From Natronosalvus vescus (lineage in GTDB: Archaea; Halobacteriota; Halobacteria; Halobacteriales; Natrialbaceae), in NCBI RefSeq assembly GCF_023973145.1, contig NZ_CP099546.1:1922001-1986000 (forward strand): a DNA stretch of 64,000 bases, read 5' to 3'. Of the stretch, positions 42,909-52,620 are shown piece after piece. The number at the start of each line of letters is the position of its first letter. The first letter of the stretch is position 1. The notes under the pieces were generated by a model that saw only the letters and a program-made list of their open reading frames with translations, was not told the DNA's origin and did no database searches. A program made the translations under genes and the position numbers.

Positions 42909-45002
42909 TCACGCCTCCAGTCCTCGTTCCTCGAGGAACGCCCAAAACTCTGCCTCCTCGAACCGTTCCACGTCGTTCTCCTCGGCATCCGTCAGCTTCG
43001 TCGCACCCGGATTCGCGCCCGTGACGAGGTAGTCGGTGTTCCCCGAGACGCTGCTCGTCGCGTTCGCGCCGTGGCGTTCGACGAGTTCCTGTGCCTCCCC
43101 GCGAGTCCTGTCCTCTAACGCGCCCGTGAAGACGAACGTGAGGCCCTCGAGTTCGTCGCCCGCCTCGTCGACGTCGACCTCCTGTGGGCTCACGTGCTCG
43201 AGGATGTCGTCGACTGCCGCGGCGTTGGCCTCGCTCGCGAAGAACTCGTGGATCGTCTCGGCGACCGTCTCGCCCACGTCGTCGACGCCTTCGAGCGCGG
43301 CGGGATCGTCCACGGCTGTCTCGCGGAACGCCTCGAAGGTGCCGAACTCGCGGGCCAGTTCGCGGGCGGTCGTCGGGCCGACGTGGGGGATGCCGAGCGC
43401 CGAGAGGAAGTCGGCGAGGGGCGGTTCGCGCGCCGCCTCGAGTTCGCCCACCAGGTTCTCGACGCTCGTCTCGCCCCAGCCCTCGAGGGCGAGCAGTTCC
43501 TCGCGCCGGTCGAGGAGTCGGTAGAGGTCGGCGACGCCCTCGAGCAACCCGGCGTCGACTAGCTGGCGGACGGTCTCCTCGCCCAGGCCCTCGAGGTCGA
43601 GGCCGTCGTCACTCGCGTAGTACTCGATCGATCGCCGAAGCTGGGCGTCACAGGCCAGGCCGCCGGTGCAGTAGGCGAGGGGGCCGTCGCGTTCGATCGC
43701 GCTGTCACAGACGGGGCAGGTATCTGGAAGGTCGTAGTGCCCCTCGCTCCCCTTCTCGACGACCTCCTCGACGTAGGGGATCACGTCGCCAGCTCGCTGA
43801 ATCCGGACGGTGTCGCCGACGTTGACGTTCTTCGCGGTGATCTCTTCGGGATTGTGGAGGCTCGCCCGCGAGACCGTCACACCGCCGACGTCGACCGGTT
43901 CGAGCAGGGCGACCGGCGTCACGCGGCCGGTACGGCCGATCTGGACGGCGACGTCGACGATGGGAGTCACCTCCGCACGGGCGGGGAACTTGTAGGCAAA
44001 CGCGTAGCGGTCGTGGCGAGCGGTGCGTCCGAGTTCCTCGCGCGCCTCGCGGGCGTCGACTTTGATGACCACGCCGTCGATCTCGTAGGGGAGGTCGTCT
44101 CGTTCCGCGAGCAGCCGGTCGCGGTAGTCGATCGCGTCCTCGATGTTCGTCACGCGATCGACGCGGTCGTTGGTTCGCAGGCCGCACGTGGGGAACGTCT
44201 CGAGTTCCGTGAGGTGGCTGTCCTCGAGGTCGCTCGCCTCGAGGACGTCGAAGTAGAACACCTCGAGGGGGCGCTCGGCGACGACGGCGGGATCGAGCTG
44301 ACGAATCGTGCCGGCCGTGGCGTTTCGCGGGTTGGCGAAAGGATCCTCGCCGCGCTCGATCCGCTCGCGGTTGTGCGCCTGGAAGGCGTCTTTGGGCATG
44401 TAGACCTCCCCGCGAACGGCGAAGAATTCGGGCGGGTCGTCGTGCAGTTTCTGGGGGACGGAGCCGATCGTACGGGCGTTTCGGGTCACGTCGTCGCCCT
44501 CGCGGCCGTCCCCGCGTGTGACCGCTCGCTCGAGGCGTCCGTCCTCGTAGACGAACGCCATCGAGACGCCGTCGAACTTGGGCTCACAGACGTAGGCGAT
44601 CTCGCCGTCGTAGCCCGCCGCCTCGAGTTCCCGGCGGACGCGTGCGTCGAACTCCCGGACGTCGGCTGCTTCGCCGGACTGATCGATCGAGAGCATCGGG
44701 GCGACGTGCTCGACCGTCTCGAAGGCCTCGAGCGGTTCGCCACCCACCGCACGGGTCGGACTGTCGGGGTGGGAGAGGTCAAAGGCCTCCTCGAGTTCCT
44801 GCAGCCGCGAGAAGAGCAGATCGTAGGTGTGGTCGGCGATGATCGGATCGTTCTCGACGTAGTAGCGCCGGTCGTGTTCCCGGATGGCCTCGCGTAGCTG
44901 TTCGACCTGTCGCTGGGCGTTCTCCAGCCCCAGTTCCTCGGGGGGCTCGAAGTCCGTCGGCGGTTCGCGGAGATAGGGGTTGTCCTCGTCGGCGACTGGC
45001 AT
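42909..45002 (-). CDS. ligA: NAD-dependent DNA ligase
   Basis: 697 residues with the full bacterial LigA layout. A domain Ia (YYVENDPIIADHTYD, about 47-61) is followed by the adenylation motif CEPKFDGVS with Lys142, and an OB fold. Next come a four-Cys zinc finger (CPVC near 404 and CTGGLAC near 421), HhH repeats, and a C-terminal BRCT domain (about 615-697, LEGLTFVFTGALEDRTRGEA). It seals DNA nicks with NAD+. Most archaea use only ATP-dependent ligase; haloarchaea are known to have acquired this enzyme from bacteria. ATG 45002 is the family start; upstream frame is basic. Base composition matches neighbours, so the transfer is old. Confidence 0.95.
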   Translation of the reverse strand: MPVADEDNPYLREPPTDFEPPEELGLENAQRQVEQLREAIREHDRRYYVENDPIIADHTYDLLFSRLQELEEAFDLSHPDSPTRAVGGEPLEAFETVEHVAPMLSIDQSGEAADVREFDARVRRELEAAGYDGEIAYVCEPKFDGVSMAFVYEDGRLERAVTRGDGREGDDVTRNARTIGSVPQKLHDDPPEFFAVRGEVYMPKDAFQAHNRERIERGEDPFANPRNATAGTIRQLDPAVVAERPLEVFYFDVLEASDLEDSHLTELETFPTCGLRTNDRVDRVTNIEDAIDYRDRLLAERDDLPYEIDGVVIKVDAREAREELGRTARHDRYAFAYKFPARAEVTPIVDVAVQIGRTGRVTPVALLEPVDVGGVTVSRASLHNPEEITAKNVNVGDTVRIQRAGDVIPYVEEVVEKGSEGHYDLPDTCPVCDSAIERDGPLAYCTGGLACDAQLRRSIEYYASDDGLDLEGLGEETVRQLVDAGLLEGVADLYRLLDRREELLALEGWGETSVENLVGELEAAREPPLADFLSALGIPHVGPTTARELAREFGTFEAFRETAVDDPAALEGVDDVGETVAETIHEFFASEANAAAVDDILEHVSPQEVDVDEAGDELEGLTFVFTGALEDRTRGEAQELVERHGANATSSVSGNTDYLVTGANPGATKLTDAEENDVERFEEAEFWAFLEERGLEA

Positions 45003-45157
45003 TGTGCGAGCGTTGGCACCCCTTCCCGTTAAATCTGCACGGCTCGCGGCCGGCGGGGTCTCGAGGCCCCGTCGGTGTGTCATCGTTCGGCGTCGTGGCT
45101 GGCTAGAGCGATGCAGTACCCACGGTTTTACCCGTCTGGGCGCCTACTCTCGAGTAG

Positions 45158-46024
45158 ATGCCATCGGAGTTCGGACTGGTCGACCTCGAGGAAGCGGACA
45201 CCCCCGGTGACGAGTGGGAGGAGATCGACGTCACCGACACGGAAGCCGACCGGATCGCCAGAAAGCGCGACCGCGAGTTCGAGCAATTCGAGAAACGGAT
45301 CAAGGACGCCGACCAGTTCAAAGTCGAGCAGTCGGTGTTCGACGACGCCACCTTCGCCGCCCTCTACAAACTCGTCCAGGACGGCCACGTCGAAGCCTTC
45401 GGCGGCCCCATCTCGACTGGCAAGGAGGCCAACGTCTACCACGCCCTCGGCGACGACCGCGAGGTCGCCGTCAAGGTCTACCGGATCAACGCCTCGAACT
45501 TCCGCCAGATGCGCGACTACCTCGAGGGGGATCCCCGGTTCGAGGGGCTGGGCGGAAAGAAGAAGGACGTCGTCCTCGCCTGGGTGAAAAAGGAACTGGC
45601 GAACCTCGAGCGGGCCCGAAAAGCGGGCCTCCGCGTGCCGGAACCCATCGCCACCGAGCGTAACGTGCTCGTGATGGAGTACATCGGCAACGAGGACGGC
45701 CGGGCGAAACGTCTCGGGGAAGTTCACATCGAAAACCCCCAGACGGCCTACGAAGTCCTCCGGGAGTATATGCGTCGACTCTATTCGGCCGGGCTGATCC
45801 ACGGCGACCTCAGCGAGTACAACGTCGTCTTCCACGAGGGCCAGCTCGTCGTCATCGACCTCGGCCAGGCGGTGACCGTCCACCACCCCAACAGTCGCGA
45901 CTTCCTCGAGCGCGACTGCAAGAACGTCGCTGCCTTCTTCCGGCGGCAGGGGCTCGAGGTGACGACCGAGGAGGTACTCGAGTTCGTCACCCAGCCGGAA
46001 CCAGATCCGTCTCGCGACGGGTAG
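45158..46024 (+). CDS. rio1: RIO1 family serine protein kinase
   Basis: 288 residues. The P-loop region STGKEANVYHAL (about 86-97) has the RIO1-specific STGKEANVY motif, followed by VAVKVYRI (catalytic Lys). The central flexible loop carries the RIO1 FRQMRDYL and RFEG segments. The catalytic loop is HGDLSEYN (about 214-221) and the metal loop IDLGQAV. Role: ribosome small-subunit maturation and possibly other phosphorylation, from family knowledge. The acidic N-terminal 70 residues contain EADRIARKRDREFEQFEKRI, likely helical. Start ATG 45158. Confidence 0.93.
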   Translation: MPSEFGLVDLEEADTPGDEWEEIDVTDTEADRIARKRDREFEQFEKRIKDADQFKVEQSVFDDATFAALYKLVQDGHVEAFGGPISTGKEANVYHALGDDREVAVKVYRINASNFRQMRDYLEGDPRFEGLGGKKKDVVLAWVKKELANLERARKAGLRVPEPIATERNVLVMEYIGNEDGRAKRLGEVHIENPQTAYEVLREYMRRLYSAGLIHGDLSEYNVVFHEGQLVVIDLGQAVTVHHPNSRDFLERDCKNVAAFFRRQGLEVTTEEVLEFVTQPEPDPSRDG

Positions 46025-46136
46025 CGAAACGGTGCGTTGTGAACGGATGCAACACCTGTCTCTCTCTATCAATTCCGAACCGATCGAGTCCCGACGCTCT
46101 CGACTCACTAACTTCCAATACAGATAATATCTTGAT

Positions 46137-46146
46137 TATTTAAATA
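46137..46146 (+). promoter_or_regulatory. TATA box for the TFB gene
   Basis: TATTTAAATA is centred about 30 bases before ATG 46171, within an AT-rich stretch. Confidence 0.5.
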
Positions 46147-46170
46147 CAATTAAATTAGAAATAATGGGTG

Positions 46171-47050
46171 ATGGCGAAAGACGCAGCAGGTACACGCTGT
46201 CCCGAATGTGACGGTCGGTTGCGGACGTGCGAGATCGAGACGCTCTGTGAAGACTGCGGGCTCGTGTGTGGAGGAAACGATCGATCGGGGGCCGGAGTGG
46301 CGATCCTTCGGAGACGAAGACGAGTCGAGACGACGAACAGGAGCACCGCTGACGCGCTCGCGTCACGACCGTGGGCTCTCGACGGAAATTGGCTACCGCT
46401 CGAGCACCCGGCTCACTGGCCGCAAACGCCGCCGATTCCACCGACTCAGACGGGAGCACAACCGGGCGCACATCCCAACGAAAGCCGATCGAAATCAGGT
46501 ACACGGGTTCATCGAAATCCATCGCGTACAGACTCGCCTCTCGCTACCAACCGCCGTTCGCGAGCAGGCGTGTTCGCTCTTTAAGTCGGCACAGCGCGAA
46601 AACCTGCTTCAGGGCCGCTCGCTCGAAGGGTTCGATGCCGGCTCGGTGTATGCAACCTGTCGCGTCCAGTCGCTGCCACGGACGATCGACGAAATCGTCG
46701 GCGTTGCACAGGCGACCGAAGCCGAACTCAAAGCCGCCTACAGGGCGCTCAATCGCGAACTTGGGTTGCCGATCGGACCAATCGATCCGACCCAGTATCT
46801 GCCGCGATTCTCCTCGAAACTCGAGGTAGACGCGGATATCGAGCGACGGGCCCACGGCCACGTGACTCGGCTGCTCGAGGACGGGCAGATCGGCGGCCGA
46901 CACCCCGGTGGCGTCGCCGCTGGCTGTCTGTATCACGCCTCGCGATGTCTCGATCCCGATCCCATCACCCAGGCCGGGGCAGCCAACGTTGCCGACGTCT
47001 CGCCGGTGACGATCCGGTCGACGGTCGAGTTGCTCGAGGGGGTGGAGTGA
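46171..47050 (+). pseudogene. TFB (archaeal TFIIB-like) gene with a frameshift
   Basis: The first frame has the zinc ribbon (CPECDGRLRTCEIETLCEDC) up to CGLV. One base later the rest continues in another frame: ETIDRGPEWRSFGDEDESRR, then GAPLTRSRHDRGLSTEIGY (B-finger/linker), and both cyclin repeats (QACSLFKSAQRENLLQGRSL and GGRHPGGVAAGCLYHASR). An extra T at 46267 in the run GTGTGTG explains the break: removing it restores LVVEETIDRGPEW. Nothing else is damaged, and length would be about 290 codons, slightly shorter than most haloarchaeal TFBs. It could be a fresh pseudogene, a phase-variable gene, or a sequencing error. Haloarchaea have several TFB paralogs, so loss of one is tolerable. Confidence 0.85.
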
Positions 47051-47186
47051 CGGTACGAACGTGCCGTGGGTTGGGATCCGCTGTTGAATCCGATTGAGGG
47101 TTCCGTTCGACACACGCCGCTGCGTTGAAACAGATCCGTCAGTCAATGTGGGAGTCCTTTTATCTACCCCACGACAAGAGGCATCC

Positions 47187-50030
47187 ATGAGCTACGACCC
47201 ACAGGAACTCGAGGCCCGCTGGCGCGAGCGGTGGGCCGAGACGGGGCGCTACGAGGCCGACCCCGACGGCAGAGATCCGGACGAGTCGACGTTCGTGACG
47301 GTGCCATATCCGTACCCGAGCGGCGGGATGCACATCGGTCACGCACGAACGTACACCGTCCCCGACGTGTACGCCCGCTACCGTCGCCAGCAGGGCGACA
47401 ACGTCCTCTTTCCGATCGCCTGGCACGTCACCGGGACGCCAATCGTCGGCGCGGTCGAACGCCTGAAGAAGGGCGACGAGAGCCAGATCGACAGCCTGCA
47501 AAACGCCTTTGGCGTTCCCGAGTCGGATCTGAAAAACCTCGAGACGCCGATGGGGTATGCCCGGTATTTCATCGAGGAAGCCGACTGCAGCTACAAGACG
47601 GGAATGCGCCAGCTCGGCCTCTCGATCGACTGGCGACGCGAGTTTACGACGACCGACGAGCGCTACCAGCGCTTTATCACCTGGCAGTACGAGACGCTCA
47701 AAGAGCGTGGCCTGCTCGAGAAGGGCCTCCACCCGGTCAAGTTCTGTACCGAACAGGAGAACCCCGTCACGACGCACGACTTACTCGAGGGCGAGGACGT
47801 CGAGTACCAGGAGTACACGCTCGTCAAATTCGAGGGCGACGGCACGACTTTCCCGATGGCGACGCTGCGCCCCGAGACGGTTCGCGGGGTCACCAACGCG
47901 TACGTCGACCCTGCCGGCGAGTACGTCGAAGCCGACGTGGACGGTGAGCGCTGGGTCGTCTCGGTCGAAGCCGCCGAGAAACTCGAGTATCAGGCGCACG
48001 ACGTCGCGGTCGAACGCGAGGTTCACGGCGAGGAATACGTCGGCGAGACGGTCACGAATCCGGTGACGGGCGACGAGGTACTGATCCTTCCGGCCGACTT
48101 CGTCGACACCGACAGCGGGTCGGGCGTCGTCATGTCCGTCCCTGCTCACAGTCCCGACGACTACCTGGCGTTGCAGGAGGCTACGGCCGACACCGACCGA
48201 CTCGAGGCCTACGGCCTCGACGCCGACGTCGTCGCCGACATCGAACCCGTCCCGATCCTCTCCGTCGAGGGCTACGGTGAGGTTCCCGCGAAGGATGCCG
48301 TCGAATCCGCGGGGATCGACGCCTCGGACGACCCCGCCCTGAAGGACGTCACCCAGGAGGTGTACAACCGCGAATTCCACCAGGGTGAACTGAACGACGA
48401 GTACGGCGAGTACGGCGGTGCGGTCGTCGAGGACGTTCGCGACGAACTGAAAGCCCACTTCCAGTCCCAGGGAGCCTTCGATGCGATGTACGACTTCCCT
48501 GAACCCGTGATCTCTCGAGCCGGCGGCAAGGTCGTCGTCTCCTATCAGGACACCTGGTTCCTTCGCTACAACGACGAGGACTGGAAGGCGAAAACGAAGG
48601 AGGCAGTCGCGAACCTGGACGCGATTCCGTCGAACACCCGTGAGCAGTACGACCACACTGTCGACTGGCTGCAGGAGTGGCCCTGTATTCGAAACTACGG
48701 ACTCGGCACGCCGCTGCCGTGGGACGAGGACTTCATCATCGAGCCGCTGAGCGACTCGACGATCTACATGTCGTACTACACGGTCGCCCACCGGCTCCAG
48801 GAGGTTCCCGAAGAAGCGCTCACTCGGGAGTTCTTCGACACCTTGCTCCTGGGCGAGGGCGACAACGAGACCGCGCTGGAACTGCGCGAGGAGTGGGACT
48901 ACTGGTACCCCATCGACTACCGCTGTTCGGCCAACGACCTCATCTCGAATCACCTGACCTTCTTCCTCTACCACCACGCCGAACTGTTCGACCAGCCCAA
49001 GTGGCCCGAGGGGATCACCATCATGGGCATGGGGCTGCTCGAGGGTGAGAAGATGAGTTCCTCGAAGGGCCACGTCGTGTTGCCCGGCGAGGCCATCGAC
49101 CGCTACGGGGCGGACACGGTTCGATTCTTCCTGCTCAACAGCTCCGAGCCGTGGCAGGACTACGACTGGCGCGCCGAGGAGGTCGGTTCGACGCGCGACC
49201 AGCTCGAGCGGTTCTGGAATCGTTCCGTCGAGCTAGTCGAGGGAGACGACGGGGCCAGGGAACTCGAGCAGGTCGACCGCTGGCTGCTGGCTCGACTGCA
49301 GGAGACGGTTCGGGCGGTCACCACTGCCATGGAGCGCTTCGAAACCCGAAAAGCCAGCCAGACGGCCTTCTACCGCTTCGAGGAGCACCTCAAGTGGTAC
49401 CGCCGTCGTGCCGACCTCGAGCGGCCGGGGGCGCGCTGGACGCTCCGGACGGTACTCGAGACGCGCCTGCGGTTGCTGGCGCCGTTCGTCCCGTTCGTGG
49501 CGAACGAACTCCACGAGCGCCTGACGGGCGAACCGGCCGAGGACGTCCCGTGGCCCGAACCGGTGCCCGAGTTCGAGGAAGCGAGCGTGCTGGCCGAAGA
49601 GGGGCTGGTGAAAGACCTGGTCGAGGACGTTCACGACATCGTCGACGTCACCGACACCGATCCGGAGACGATCCGGATCTACGCGGCGGCCGACTGGAAG
49701 CGCGAGGTGTTCGATACGGTGGTCGAAACCGGCCCGAACCAGGGCGCGGTGATGGGGCAGGTCATGCAAAACGAGGCACTACGGGAGAAGGGCAACGCCG
49801 TCAACGACCTCGTCGGCGACCTCGTTTCGTTCGTTCGCGAGCGCGACGACGACACACTCGCGACCCTCGCTGGCATCGACGAGGTCGGGGTCTACGAGGA
49901 GGCCGTTGACTTCTTCGCTCGCGAGTTCGACGCCGACGTCGAGATCTACGCCGAGGACGCGGATCCGGTCGACCCCGCCGGCAAGGCGAGCCAGGCCCGG
50001 CCGTTCCGGCCGGCGATCCACCTCGAGTAA
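47187..50030 (+). CDS. leuS: Leucine-tRNA ligase
   Basis: 947 residues. The class I signatures are HIGHA (about 52-56, preceded by PYPSGGM) and EKMSSSKGHVV (about 621-631). The CP1 editing domain runs through about 200-520 and contains TTFPMATLRPETV, the archaeal-type threonine-rich editing site. The C-terminal anticodon-binding helical bundle and an additional archaeal extension follow. It charges tRNA-Leu in the cytosol. ATG 47187 yields MSYDPQELEARWRERW, the usual start. The gene is alone, convergent with glnA. Confidence 0.95.
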   Translation: MSYDPQELEARWRERWAETGRYEADPDGRDPDESTFVTVPYPYPSGGMHIGHARTYTVPDVYARYRRQQGDNVLFPIAWHVTGTPIVGAVERLKKGDESQIDSLQNAFGVPESDLKNLETPMGYARYFIEEADCSYKTGMRQLGLSIDWRREFTTTDERYQRFITWQYETLKERGLLEKGLHPVKFCTEQENPVTTHDLLEGEDVEYQEYTLVKFEGDGTTFPMATLRPETVRGVTNAYVDPAGEYVEADVDGERWVVSVEAAEKLEYQAHDVAVEREVHGEEYVGETVTNPVTGDEVLILPADFVDTDSGSGVVMSVPAHSPDDYLALQEATADTDRLEAYGLDADVVADIEPVPILSVEGYGEVPAKDAVESAGIDASDDPALKDVTQEVYNREFHQGELNDEYGEYGGAVVEDVRDELKAHFQSQGAFDAMYDFPEPVISRAGGKVVVSYQDTWFLRYNDEDWKAKTKEAVANLDAIPSNTREQYDHTVDWLQEWPCIRNYGLGTPLPWDEDFIIEPLSDSTIYMSYYTVAHRLQEVPEEALTREFFDTLLLGEGDNETALELREEWDYWYPIDYRCSANDLISNHLTFFLYHHAELFDQPKWPEGITIMGMGLLEGEKMSSSKGHVVLPGEAIDRYGADTVRFFLLNSSEPWQDYDWRAEEVGSTRDQLERFWNRSVELVEGDDGARELEQVDRWLLARLQETVRAVTTAMERFETRKASQTAFYRFEEHLKWYRRRADLERPGARWTLRTVLETRLRLLAPFVPFVANELHERLTGEPAEDVPWPEPVPEFEEASVLAEEGLVKDLVEDVHDIVDVTDTDPETIRIYAAADWKREVFDTVVETGPNQGAVMGQVMQNEALREKGNAVNDLVGDLVSFVRERDDDTLATLAGIDEVGVYEEAVDFFAREFDADVEIYAEDADPVDPAGKASQARPFRPAIHLE

Positions 50031-50122
50031 GCGCGACGTCGCCGATTCTTCTCGCTACCGAGTCGCTTTTTGATCCTCTCATCGAGCGTCATCGCTCACG
50101 ATACCGACTCGAGGGCAACACT

Positions 50123-50163
50123 CGTGGTATGGTGTGGACGAGGGCCACACGTGGTATGGTGTG
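50123..50163. repeat. Two copies of a 14-base direct repeat
   Basis: CGTGGTATGGTGTG occurs at 50123-50136 and 50150-50163, 27 bases apart, in the convergent gap between leuS and glnA. They may be duplicated DNA of no function or part of 3' end signals. Confidence 0.7.
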
Positions 50164-50238
50164 AAAAACGGGCCGCAACTGAACTGGCAACGAAGAACGT
50201 TGGCGTGAAACCGCCGATCTGAGGCCGTCAGTTAGCCG

Positions 50239-51594
50239 TTAGAACGTCTCGAGGTACTTCTCGATCTCCCACTCGGAGACCTCGATCAGGTACTCGTTGT
50301 ACTCCTGTTTCTTCGCCTCGACGAACTTCGGCCCGACGTGTTCGCCCAGCGCGCTGAAGATTGCTTCGTCCGCCTCGAGTGCCTCGACGGCTTCGCCGAG
50401 GTTCGTCGGGAGCGTGTCGATGCCGTACTCCTCGCGTTTCGCCTCGTCGAAGTCGTAGATGTTCTCTCGAACCGGGTCGGGTGCCTCGAGGTTCTGCTCG
50501 ATGCCGTCGAGACCGGCGTGGATCATGACGGCGAGCGCGAGGTAGGGGTTACACGACGGGTCGGGCGAACGGAGTTCGATACGCGAGGCAGCGGGCACGC
50601 GGGCCGCCGGTCTGCGGATGAGCGCCGAGCGATTGCGGTCAGACCAGGCGACGTACACCGGGGCCTCGTAGCCGGGTACCAGGCGCTTGTAGCTGTTGAC
50701 CGTCGGGTTCGCGATGGCCGTGATCGCCGGGGCGTGCTCGAGAACTCCTGCGAGGAACGATTTGGCGCTGCTCGAGAGGTTGAACTCGTCGTCGTCGTCG
50801 TGGAAGGCGTTCTCGCCGTCCTTGGTGAACAGCGAGATGTGGGTGTGCATGCCCGAGCCGTTGACCCGCGGGATCGGCTTCGGCATGAACGTCGCGTGAT
50901 AGCCGTGTTCGGCCGCGATGGCGCGAACGACCGTCCGGAAGGTACCGACGTTGTCGGCGGTGGTGAGCGCGTCATCGTACTCGAAGTTGATCTCGTGTTG
51001 GCCTTCGGCGACCTCGTGGTGGCTGGCTTCGATCTCGAAGCCCATGTTCTCGAGGCCGTAGATGATGTCTCGGCGGACGTCGCTCGCGAGGTCTTTCGGC
51101 GCGAGGTCGAAGTAGCCGCCGGCGTCGTTCGTTTCCGTCGTTGCACGACCCGATTCGTCCTCCTCGAACAGGAAGAACTCCGGCTCGGGGGCGGCGTTGA
51201 CCGTGTACCCCATCTCGTTCGCGCGCTCGAGAGCGCGTTTCAGGATGTAGCGCGGGTCGCCTTTGAACGGTTCGCCGCTCGAGGTGTTGTAAACGTCACA
51301 GATCATCCGGGCGGAGGCGCTCTCGTGGCTCTGTCTCCACGGCAAGATTGCGAACGTGTCGGGGTCGGGCACGAGACGCATGTCCGACTCCTGGATACGC
51401 ACGAAGCCTTCGATCGAGGAACCGTCGAAGTAGATCCCCTCGGTAAACGCCTTCTCGGCCTGCCGTGCCGGTACCGCGACGTTCTTTACGACACCCAGAA
51501 TGTCGGTAAACTGGAGGCGAAGGAAGTCGACGTCTTTTGCCTCGATTTCGTCCAGAACTGCTTGCTCGGTCGAAGTGAGATTTCCGCTTGTCAT
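50239..51594 (-). CDS. glnA: Glutamine synthetase type I
   Basis: 451 residues. The N-terminal [17 protein letters not shown] and [12 protein letters not shown] belong to the beta-grasp domain. The glutamate/ammonia site region is [19 protein letters not shown] (about 226-244), and the ATP site [10 protein letters not shown] follows near 322. It makes glutamine from glutamate, ammonia and ATP. Length is typical of archaeal GSI-alpha enzymes; I see no adenylylation Tyr loop of the enterobacterial type. It is divergent from an Lrp-type regulator at 51720, an arrangement long seen in haloarchaea, so nitrogen-dependent control is likely. Start ATG 51594. Confidence 0.95.
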   Translation of the reverse strand: MTSGNLTSTEQAVLDEIEAKDVDFLRLQFTDILGVVKNVAVPARQAEKAFTEGIYFDGSSIEGFVRIQESDMRLVPDPDTFAILPWRQSHESASARMICDVYNTSSGEPFKGDPRYILKRALERANEMGYTVNAAPEPEFFLFEEDESGRATTETNDAGGYFDLAPKDLASDVRRDIIYGLENMGFEIEASHHEVAEGQHEINFEYDDALTTADNVGTFRTVVRAIAAEHGYHATFMPKPIPRVNGSGMHTHISLFTKDGENAFHDDDDEFNLSSSAKSFLAGVLEHAPAITAIANPTVNSYKRLVPGYEAPVYVAWSDRNRSALIRRPAARVPAASRIELRSPDPSCNPYLALAVMIHAGLDGIEQNLEAPDPVRENIYDFDEAKREEYGIDTLPTNLGEAVEALEADEAIFSALGEHVGPKFVEAKKQEYNEYLIEVSEWEIEKYLETF

Positions 51595-51719
51595 CTTCTC
51601 GTCGTTCTACCCAACGATGTCTACTACTAAAATCCTGCTGTTCTGAGCAAATCTGCCCTGCCTGGTTTGAAACTGGATATTCGTAAAGTTCTAATGGGTG
51701 GGGGGAGTTGGTGAACGTG

Positions 51720-52178
51720 ATGACGTACGAAAATCTCGACGCAAAGTTGGTGAATGCACTTCTGGGCGACGGTCGGGCCAGTCTCCGCAGCCTCGCCGAG
51801 GAACTCGACGTCTCCGTCACGACCGTCTCGAATCACCTCTCGGCTCTCGAAGAAGAGGGTGTCATCCAGGGCTACACCCCGCGTGTGAACTACGACGCCC
51901 TCGAGTACGACGTTACGGCCGTGATTCAACTGAAAGTCGAAGGGAACGCGCTGCCGGATATCACCGAGACACTGAAAGAACACCGTCAGATGATCTCGGT
52001 GTACGAGGTTACCGGGGACTACGACGTGATCGCCGTCGGCAAGTTCAGAGACACCGACGGGATGAACGACCAGATCAAGGCGCTGCTCACCGACCCCGAC
52101 ATCAAGGAGTCGAACACGAGCGTCGTGCTCAACGCCGTCACCGAAAACGAGCAGTTCGAACTCGAGATCGACGAGTAA
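51720..52178 (+). CDS. lrp: Lrp/AsnC family transcriptional regulator
   Basis: 152 residues. N-terminal winged HTH at about 3-50 ([20 protein letters not shown] is the recognition region), and a C-terminal RAM ligand-binding domain (about 65-145) with the [16 protein letters not shown] motif. Such proteins assemble into octamers and respond to amino acids. It is divergent from glnA, sharing a 125-base intergenic region; a role in glutamine or nitrogen control follows from that. A G-rich GGGGGGAGTTGGTGA lies just before ATG 51720, a Shine-Dalgarno-like stretch; the frame also opens at GTG 51708. Confidence 0.9.
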   Translation: MTYENLDAKLVNALLGDGRASLRSLAEELDVSVTTVSNHLSALEEEGVIQGYTPRVNYDALEYDVTAVIQLKVEGNALPDITETLKEHRQMISVYEVTGDYDVIAVGKFRDTDGMNDQIKALLTDPDIKESNTSVVLNAVTENEQFELEIDE

Positions 52179-52620
52179 CACCGATTCGTCCCTTTTTGAG
52201 CGTCACCCCTGCGTACTAACGAGTTTGTCAGGGGTTCGGTGTTCGACCGTCTCTTTGCGCTCACTCGCCGACAGCATTCGTCGTCGCTATGCTGGTCACG
52301 CCTTCGAGCGGATTGAACTATAAAAAGTATAGTTTTATACACCCTGTTCCATAGCCGTCGATACCCGACGCTTCGGCTGACCGTCGCCGTCGTTTTCGAC
52401 GGAACCGAAACGGAGCCCGTCCTGCTGGGGGTCGCTCGCGCCGTCGAGCGCACTCGAGTTTACGTTCTCGAGCGAACGCGAAGTGGTACCTCGAGGGTGA
52501 GGACGTTCTCGGGGGTGAGAAGAAGAGCGAGAGCGAGGTAGCTCGAGGCGTTGCCCGCTTGAGACGGGGATATGAGTGCTGTGATCCGGTCGGTGAGATG
52601 ACGGGGTCTGGTCGTCGTTT
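52179..52620. other. Intergenic stretch with a small palindrome
   Basis: 442 bases after lrp. AACTATA (52316-52322) and TATAGTT (52328-52334) form a perfect 7-base dyad with a 5-base spacer in an AT-rich patch. On the minus strand a frame with SALDGASDPQQDGLRFGSVE and stop near 52335 has plausible composition but no start signal; it may be a gene remnant. Nothing else recognised. Confidence 0.45.
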
